From contig CM057465.1 in NCBI GenBank assembly GCA_030035585.1, positions 32,444,001 through 32,508,000 of the forward strand: a DNA stretch of 64,000 nt. The letters are read 5' to 3'. Positions 56,663 through 64,000 of this stretch are shown here, in pieces (the stretch's first letter is position 1; each line of letters starts with the position of its first letter). Under the pieces are notes generated by a model that was given only the letters and a program-made list of their open reading frames with translations, searched no databases and was not told the DNA's origin. The DNA comes from Dugong dugon. Its lineage: Eukaryota; Chordata; Mammalia; Sirenia; Dugongidae. The position numbers and the translations under genes were made by a program.

Positions 56663-57817
56663 GTCTATAACATATGATAATGCCATACTTTTATTTATGG
56701 CTTCTATCGCCACCTATGGAATCGTGTCTTTCTAAGCTCTAAGCTATTTAAAGGAAAGCATATCCCTTTTCCAGTTTCAAGTGGTAGAAAACATCCCAAC
56801 TGATACAATTGTCAGGATATCTACAGTGAACTTTTTGAAGCGTATTCAAATCATCACCAAAGTTATCTAGGAAGAAAGCTCACCTAAATGATGCTATTGT
56901 AAACCGATATGCACAAATTGTACAAGCATTTTGCAAAGACAGTGCATACTCCAAGTATTTCGAAAAAAATTTAACCCATTAAGCAAAATATGTATAATTT
57001 TGTTCCTGTAGCTACTAGAATGCTAAGGATGGTAATAGATTATTGAACACCCCAAGTAAATAGATTCAGCACATTATCGTTCAAGAAATCCCATTTACAT
57101 CAGGAGCTTTTTAACTTTTTAAGTCATGAAATATTTTATTCAAAATAAATTTATATGAAAGCCTAACATATGAAAATAGATACAGGAATTACCATATGTG
57201 GGGAGCATACAGGGCAGACAGACCTTGCCCAGTGTCCTTCTTTGCTCTGTCCTCTCCCCTTTTCAAGATATCGTTGGAACACCAGTCTTCACAGAGCACA
57301 GTGTTGAAATAACAAATCGAAATGGTCTTAACTGATGGACCATTTATCAGTTCAGTCATAGTGTGTGTCATAAACACATCACATTTCAGATCTAATGACA
57401 TTTAAAAGAGCTCATATACTAGTCTCCCAAACTAGCAGACTACTAACAGCTTCAAACCCCAAAGAATTTAGGGTGAATCTAAACTAAGGTCGGGTGAAAG
57501 GGGTTTTAATAAAAATTAAAGTATTGTGATATTCAGAATTGTGAATATTAGCAATATTAAATGTTTCTCATAATGGATTTTTATTATGGTATTATTTGGA
57601 AGTTCAGGACGGGTTACCAAAAGCAGTGTGCCATCAATTGCTAGGAAAAAACCCCAAAGCAACAACAGAAGTCTTTTGAAACTTTCTGCAAGACTCAGCG
57701 TTCAGGATTAGGGAGATTGTGAATTAGAGAATTCAAAGCAGAAATAGTAAAACTGTTCACTATCATCATAGATACATGGAGCCAATATTTAATTAACTCC
57801 ACTTAAGAAGGAAAAGG
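56663..57817. other. No recognised feature
   Basis: 1.15 kb of AT-rich sequence without callable repeat or gene. Confidence 0.45.
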
Positions 57818-57995
57818 AGCCCTGGTGGTGCAGCGGTTAAGTGCTTGGCTGCTAACCAAAATGTCGGATGTCGGAACCCACCAGCCACTCCACAGAAGAA
57901 AGATGTGGCAGTCCGCTTATGTAAAGATTACAGCCTTGGAACCCCTATGGGGCAATTCTACTCCATCCTGTAGGGTTGCTGTGGAACTGGCTTTT
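57818..57995 (+). repeat. AfroSINE (long form)
   Basis: GGAGCCCTGGTGGTGCAGCG, ACCCACCAGCCACTCCACAG, AAGATGTGGCAGTCCGCTTA, TAAAGATTACAGCCTTGG, ending in a T-rich tract. This is the cleanest head in the window. Confidence 0.93.
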
Positions 57996-60060
57996 TCTTT
58001 TTTTTTTGGTTTATATGTTTAAATAGACCTTGTCTTCAGGGATCTTCTGGTCTAAAAATGAAGTAAGGAATAGAAATAAATATTTCAATACTGGGTGACA
58101 AGTGTCATTCTAGAGTTGGGTACAAGTTTCCATGGAAGTATGAAAAGAGAGAACTCAGGATGTGAGAAGGAAGATTAGGGGCAGGGACAGAGTTAGGAGC
58201 GCTTTGTGTAGAAGAGACGCATTTTCCCGGGTGAAAATCTTTGATAGTGCCAGAAATCTCTCCTGAAAAAGCCTAGGTCAAAACTTTTGGTCTCCAATTA
58301 CAAAAAGCGTTCACTTTTAGCAAACAGTTTTGCTTTTTTTCTTATCAAATGGTCTCATAAGTTCTTGATAGTGTTTGGCAGTTACCATGCGCGCTGGCAC
58401 ACTGAGTTTTATCTCACTGTATGCATTCAGGTAGCCTTTCTTCGCTTACTGCCATCCCCACCGCTTCTCTCACAAATATGAACAAAAACACGTGCTCCTA
58501 TTAGCAAAAACAAACAAACAAAAACAAAGAAGTAAAGCCATTTAATCCACAGCATGCCAAAAACTATGAACTGATGAGTTGTACGAGGGACTACATAGCA
58601 AAATGTAAATATGGATGAAGAGTCAAATTCATAAATCTTCAAGCAGTGATTAAACCCATCTTTTTACATTTTCACGATTCTTCTCTTGCTTAACATATTT
58701 AGGGAGAAATAAGTGTGTATCAAAAACAAAAAACAAACTCTAGAACCCTGTTCCTATTCTTAAAGTCAAATCCTAAAAGCTCCAAAATTTGACTCAAACA
58801 TGGCTATGGAGTAAGCATGATACAGAACAAGTGATTTATCCCAAGTAGCAGCTTTACTTTAAAATGGACCAACAAAAAAAGCTGAAGATGTAGATTATAA
58901 TGTGATTTTCAAGACTATTTAAGAGCCAGTATTCCAGAAGAACAATTAATACCAAAGGAAAGCTCCAAATGGCAAGAAAAGGAGCAGCTATACTGCTGCA
59001 CAACTTCTCCCAAGCACGCCATACATATTGTCAGGATCCTACCCAAAATGTTTTGTTTTCTTTTTTCTCTAAATGGTAATTTCATTGAAATATATGCTGC
59101 AAGTGAAGGCATGAGTGGCAAAAAGAGCAGTCAAAGGAATGAAGCAAAGAATTGGAATTCTAGAAGCCACACAGTAAACAACTGCTGATAAACGTGAGGG
59201 TTCTCATACAGTAAAGGGCAATTTTGTGTTCAGAAAAGATTATTTAGGCTATTTTATTAATATCCTTTTATTAAAGTTACAATGCTAAAACTTAAATCTC
59301 CTCAAACCTAAGCTTCCTTGGGTTCAGCTTATTATTCTATTTATAAATCTAGCAAATATTTACACCCACTTGTTAAGAGAATTTGAATAATGCTGGTTTG
59401 TTCCCAATTATAAACTCGGTAATCTAAATACCTTCAAATATTGTAAACATCATTTATAAGTTTAACATATTCTATTTCGTTTTAAGTTAATATGTCTGAT
59501 AACAAACCCTTGCAAATAAGTAATTTAGATAAATCAAATTAACTTCACGAATATGTTGAAACTTGAGTTCTCTTAGTATTCTAATACTGTATATAATCTT
59601 AGCATTATTAAATTACAGACACTTGAAATTGGAATTATAAAATTTTTACCCTCTAATACCAGATTTCCTCAAATATACAAAAATACTAATTAGGCACAAA
59701 TTCCCAACACAACAATATTAACACTGTGGTTCTTGGTTCTGATTCTTTTAAGCATTTTTATGTTTAATTCTAAGTAACTGCAGTTTAACTATTTTTCTCT
59801 GTAGAGAGACAACTGCACTCTCAGTTAACTTTTGTTACTTTTGACCAGCAATTTTGACTGAGAGTGAGATCTACAATTTCAAACATCCAGGGCAATTCTC
59901 ACCACTCACTGTTTAGTGGTTATTTTGTGGGGAGTTACCATCTCAAAATGCTGAGACTTCACAATGGCTAGAGATTTTCATCAAATCTAATTTTCAACCT
60001 CAAAAAATCCATAAACTCCATTTCTTATTGCATATATCTCCATGATCCAAGACACCAATG
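57996..60060. other. No recognised gene or repeat
   Basis: 2.1 kb of unique AT-rich sequence. Frames at 58287-58642 and 58915-59121 are short and domain-free. Confidence 0.45.
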
Positions 60061-60632
60061 AGTCTTTGTAACCACATAGAGGGTCCTATACAATCTGGAA
60101 CATACCCCCCACCACCCTTCCCACCTGTTTCCTCTCATCTAATCGCCTACTACTCTCTCCCTTACTCACTCCACTCCATCCACACCAGTTTTCTTGCTGT
60201 TTCCGGTACTGGCCCAACATGCTCCTGCCTCAGGGCCTTTGCACTGGCTGTTCCATCTGCTAGGAACACTCATTTTCCAGATGTATCTGTGGTTTGCTTC
60301 CTGGAGACTCTCAGGTCTTTGCTCAAATATCGTCTCATCAAAGAGGGTTATCCCAACCATCCTAGTTAAAATTGCAACTCTGCCATCTCCTTATTCCTTA
60401 TTCTCCTTATTCCTCCCATCAATTCTTATTCTCCTCCCTCTAAATTTATTTTCTCCATACCACCCAACATCCTCTGACATATTGTATATTTTAACTATTT
60501 ACTTGTCTGTTTCTCCCAGAGCCCGATGAGGGACAATTTTTTTTCTTTTTTATTCAGTGCTGAATCCTCATAACTGAGAACACCAAAGACAATGCCTAAT
60601 ACATAGAATGTTCTCAAAAATTATTTGTTGAT
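60061..60632 (+). repeat. L2 LINE 3' region
   Basis: CTGTTTCCGGTACTGGCC, GCTCCTGCCTCAGGGCCTTT, CACTGGCTGTTCCATCTGC, CAGGTCTTTGCTCAAATATC, AATGCCTAATACATAGAATG, ending TTATTTGTTGAT. The L1 that follows abuts its last bases. Confidence 0.88.
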
Positions 60633-60633
60633 A

Positions 60634-62324
60634 GGACTTCTGGGCAACATGGCACTGTAGACAGAAGCACCACGCTGTCCCTCTACAGCAAAGATCCAGA
60701 AAACTAAGTCAAACAGAGACAAACGTCAATCCTGAAACCCTAAGCATCAAATGAAGAGATAAAGAACTCAGCCAAGCACTGAATGGAATAAGAAACTGAC
60801 AGATAACAGAAAGAGATACATGCAGAGGTTCCATATCAGCTAACACAGCATGGATCCACCCTCTTGGACTCCTGTCAGAGATCAGCAAACAGGGAGTATG
60901 GGAAAGCAGCTTCATGCAGCTTCCAGCAGGCGACAGAACAACCGGTAACCAGTGATATACTCTTTCCCATCCTCCACCCTTCTTCACCCCCACTCAGCCT
61001 CCTCTGCTTCCTGTGACCATAGTCTCTTGGCCAGAAAGCACTGGCTTCACCCCTGTGCTGCCTGGATTCCATCCAGCTACATTGGCTGGCTCCCTGAATG
61101 CCATTTTTTGGTTGCTGGTGTTTCTTTTTTCCGCTTCTTTTTGTTTCTTCCATACCTCTCGCCACCTTCCCCTCCTTTCTCTCAAATACCTGACTCTGTG
61201 TGCGATCTTTGCTTCTTCCTGAAAGGCTGTGAAACACCACTCGACAGCAAAACTGCTTCCTGGCCCTTGCCGCCACATTGGTAGATCCCCGGGCGTTTTA
61301 TTTGTTTGTTTTGATTTCTTCTGTTATGATTTGTTTGTTTGTTTTCTTTTCCTTTTCTCGGCTTGGGAGCCCCTTCTAGCCGGGCAGTACTGTTCGGCTT
61401 AGGAGCTGCTCCCTCAGTCTGTGCAGCCACGCAGTGGGATCCCAGAGAGCATTTCTTTTCTCTTGGGTTTTATTTATTTATTTTTTTGATTTTGTTTTAT
61501 TTTATATTCCCTCTCTTTCCCTTTTTGTCTTTCTTCATTTCTCAGTTTCTCGTCTCTCTATACTTACCTTCTCTTCCTGTCTCCTGAATACCGGGCACTG
61601 TGTAACAACTCTATCCCTTCTAGCCAGGCTGTACTTCACAGCCTGGGAACAACTTCCTTGGTCCTCGCAGCTGCACCAGTGGTATCCCTGGGAGCTTTTC
61701 TTTTTTTCTAATTTTTATTTATTCATTTTTTTTTCTTTTACACTTTTTCTTTTTCTTTTTTTCCTGTTTGTTTTTCTCCATTTCTCAGTCTCTCATCTCT
61801 CCACTACAATGGCAAGATCCCTTAGCACTCTTTTTTGTTTGTGTGTGTGTGTTTGGCTCCTTTTCCTCTCTCCTCTCTCTCCTCTTTCCCATACTCATTT
61901 TAGCTCCACACATCACAATCTCCCCTCTCCTTCCTGCCTACCTGTACCATGCACTGAACATCACAACCCCAAGCAGCACAGGCAGTGCCTACCACAACCT
62001 TCTCTGCACTGATTTCCAGCCCACCCTGTTGGCCCTAGGATGTGCCACAAACAACCCATCCCGGAAACTCCCCTTCATCTGGACCTGCCCCGTGGTACCA
62101 TACCTGAGTAGCTGACCCTGCCCACTGGAGAAGAAGACAAAAAGTATCATGCCCACAGACAAACAAATAACAAAGAAAGCACAGCCCGCCTGCTCAAACA
62201 TAACCAAATAAAACAAAAAAGCAGGATGAAACAAACAAATCTACAATCAATAAATGAAGAAAATCACTACTGAGTGTCCTGAAGATAGCAGACAATAGCA
62301 AAACATATACAAAAACAGGACAGG
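60634..62324 (+). promoter_or_regulatory. L1 5'UTR (lineage A), apparently complete 5' end
   Basis: About 1.7 kb, pyrimidine-rich. The start contains GGGCAACATGGCAC, a weak relative of the CAAGATGGC start of lineage B. A (TG)n run lies at 61840-61853. Open frames to 243 codons on either strand are low complexity or antisense to ORF1. Confidence 0.75.
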
Positions 62325-63330
62325 ATGGTTCCAGTAGGAATCCAAAATAAAACACCAGATGACTTTCCAGTAGAAGAAAAGCCACTAGAACTGAAAGGGA
62401 ATTCAAATCGCTAATATTCAGAATTATTCCAGGGTTAAAGAAAAAAGCAGACAAAAATGAGGCAAAAATAGACCAATTCGTGGAAAAGGCAGACAAATTC
62501 ATGGAAAATACAGACAAAAAAATGGAAGAATTCAAAAAAATACAGGAACAAAATGTTAAAATAAATTCACAACTAGAAATCATACGAAAACAATAATTAG
62601 AAATCCAAAAGATAAACAACAAGATTTCAGAAATGGACAATGTCATAGAAGGGCTGAGGAGAAGGTTTGACACAATGGAAGACAGGATCAGCAAAATTGA
62701 AGACAAACACTTGGATACAACTCTGTTTGAGGAAAAATCAGAAAAAAGAAAGAATAAAAATGAAGGAAGCCTTAGATTTATGTGGGATATAATCAAAAGC
62801 AAAAATTCGCAAGTGATCGGAGTTCCAGAACAGGGGCAGAAAACAGAAAACACAGAGAGGATAATTGGAGACCTGCTGACAGAAAACTTCCCCAATATCA
62901 TGAAAGATGAAAAGCTGACTATCAAAGAAGCTCAATGAACCCCATATAGGATAGACCCCAAAAGAAAATCACCAAGGCATATCATAATCACACTCGCTAA
63001 AACCAAAGACAAACAAAGAATCCTGAGAGCAGCTTGAGAAAAACAAAAAGTTACATACAGAGGAAAAACAATAAGACTAAGCTCGGATTATTCAGCAGAA
63101 ACCATGAAGGCAAGAAGGCAATGGGATGACATATATAAAACCTTGAAAGAAAAAATTGTCAGCCAAGAATTATATATCCTGCAAAACTGTCATTCAAATA
63201 TGATGGTGAAATTAGGACATTCCCAGACAAACAGAAATTAAGGGACTATGTAAAAAGCAAACGAAACTTACAAGATTTATTAAAGGGAGTCCTTCGATCT
63301 GGGAACAAACAACATCAGACAATAGGCTGA
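62325..63330 (+). pseudogene. L1 ORF1p (lineage A), broken
   Basis: ATG at 62325 and the same N-terminus as 20363. A deletion near 62390 (ACTGAAAGGGAATTC) shifts the frame. The coiled-coil/RRM part is open at 62633-62938 (DRISKIEDKHLDTTLFEEKS). In-frame stops at 62936 (TGA) and about 63036 (TGA) precede the C-terminal domain; family stop at 63328-63330. Confidence 0.88.
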
Positions 63331-63719
63331 ATCTAGTATGCAGGATCATACCAGCCAGATACCAGCCTAGGAAATGAACTCTCAAGGACTATCCAAAACC
63401 AAAAGAATTACAACAGGGAAACAGAAAGGTTAATCTGTAAATGACAACACCATCAGAACAATAAAAGAGGGAATAAACAGTGTAGGTATAGAACCTTCTA
63501 ATGGAGAGGAAGGCAAGACGATACTAAGTAATAATAGACTGGTTCAAACCTAGGAAGATAATGGTAAATTTCAAGGTAACTGCAAAGAGTGTTAATAAAC
63601 CTACTCATAAAAATAAAGAAAACCATAAAGTCTCAGTAAAAACAAAATCTATAAAAAGAAAAGAAACAAACAAAAAAACGCACGAAAAAGGAATTCAGCA
63701 CAGGAGAGTAAGAGGAACA

Positions 63720-64000
63720 ATGAAAACATCAGCACTACAAAAGGACAGCAATAAACTCACACCTATTAATAATTACACTGAATGTAAATGGCCTAAATGC
63801 ACCCATAAAGAGATGGAGAATGACAGAATAGATTAAAAAAAAAAAAAAGGATCAATCAATATGCTGTCTACAAGAGACACACTTTAGAAACAATGACATA
63901 AATTTATTAAAAATCAAAGGATCCAAAAAATATATCAAGCAAACAGCTACCAAAAAATAGCAGGAGTGGCAATACTAATCTCAGATAAAATAGACTTTAA
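63720..64000 (+). pseudogene. Start of L1 ORF2 (lineage A), broken
   Basis: ATTACACTGAATGTAAATGG CC encodes the ORF2 start (ITLNVNGLNAPIKRW), followed by TGCTGTCTACAAGAGACAC (CCLQETH, endonuclease). A TAG at about 63831 and an A-run interrupt it. The rest is outside the window. Confidence 0.85.

Larger units (their letters stand above)
60634..64000 (+). mobile_element. L1 (lineage A), 5' half, runs off window
   Basis: Begins GGACTTCTGGGCAACATGGC at the end of L2 and includes 5'UTR (60634-62324), ORF1 (62325-63330), the inter-ORF region and the first part of ORF2 at the window edge. It extends about 105 bp further 5' than the copy at 18771. The 3' end and target duplication lie beyond 64000. 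Confidence 0.9.

Noticed and set aside
421..57995. CRISPR-like or satellite array from the recurring AfroSINE sequence
   Set aside because: Copies are dispersed on both strands with target duplications and irregular spacing, as expected for retroposons.
62194..62925. 243-codon minus-strand open frame
   Set aside because: Exact antisense of L1 ORF1 (Ser/Phe/Leu-rich shadow of a Lys/Glu coiled coil). The same shadow appears at 20453-20968.

Overview
This is mammalian nuclear DNA, most likely from a paenungulate afrothere (elephant, sea cow or hyrax). The clearest sign is many copies of the tRNA-derived AfroSINE, with a GGAGCCCTGGTGGCGCAGTGG-like head and a tail ending near CGACGGCAACGGGTTTGG. 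It also carries a BovB/RTE-type LINE whose tail is the (TTG)n-TTAGGTGCTGTCGAGT signature (minus-strand view), young L1s of non-primate type, and the usual old mammalian repeats (L2, MIR, MER5A, MLT1). I found no host protein-coding exon, no RNA gene and no bacterial or viral operon. Every long open frame I could explain is retroelement-derived or chance, so the window reads as intergenic or deep intronic sequence made largely of transposons.

Layout. 0-17 kb: mostly unique AT-rich DNA with scattered SINEs, L2, MIR, MER5A, a 5'-truncated minus-strand L1 tail (7.2 kb), an LTR-like block (8.5-9.3 kb), an L1 3'UTR fragment (11.4-12.2 kb), RTE tails (13.0 and 15.1 kb), an LTR inserted in a SINE (13.5-14.1 kb) and an MLT1 split by RTE (14.6-15.7 kb). 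17.3-37.7 kb: a nest of retroelements. Old L1 ORF2 fragments (plus strand) host a 4.3-kb L1 that has lost ORF2 (18.8-23.1 kb), an AfroSINE (24.7 kb) and a near full-length RTE (26.3-37.3 kb, minus). The RTE was itself split by a full-structure 7.6-kb L1 (26.86-34.47 kb, minus) and an AfroSINE (36.5 kb). 38-60 kb: more SINEs of several subtypes, L2, MIR, MER5A, MLT1, a second copy of the 507-bp LTR (45.7 kb) and a hAT-like MITE (56.4 kb). 60.6-64 kb: the 5' half of another plus-strand L1, running off the window.

How the elements relate. The RTE tail is echoed in the tails of the AfroSINEs and of a tRNA-Gly-headed SINE, which suggests RTE supplies the retrotransposition machinery for these SINEs. 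Two L1 lineages are present, with unlike 5'UTRs, ORF1 N-termini and 3'UTRs. All L1 and RTE frames seen are broken by stops or frameshifts.

Most unusual points: a 202-bp palindromic hAT-like MITE with an 8-bp target duplication, sitting inside a SINE that still has a perfect 12-bp target duplication (467-668); an L1 joined from the end of ORF1 to the 3'UTR without ORF2 (junction near 21762) and carrying two 3'UTR-like tails; and a SINE interrupted by an internal piece of RTE (37958-38318). Boundaries are read by eye; those supported by target-site duplications (TSDs) are the firmest.
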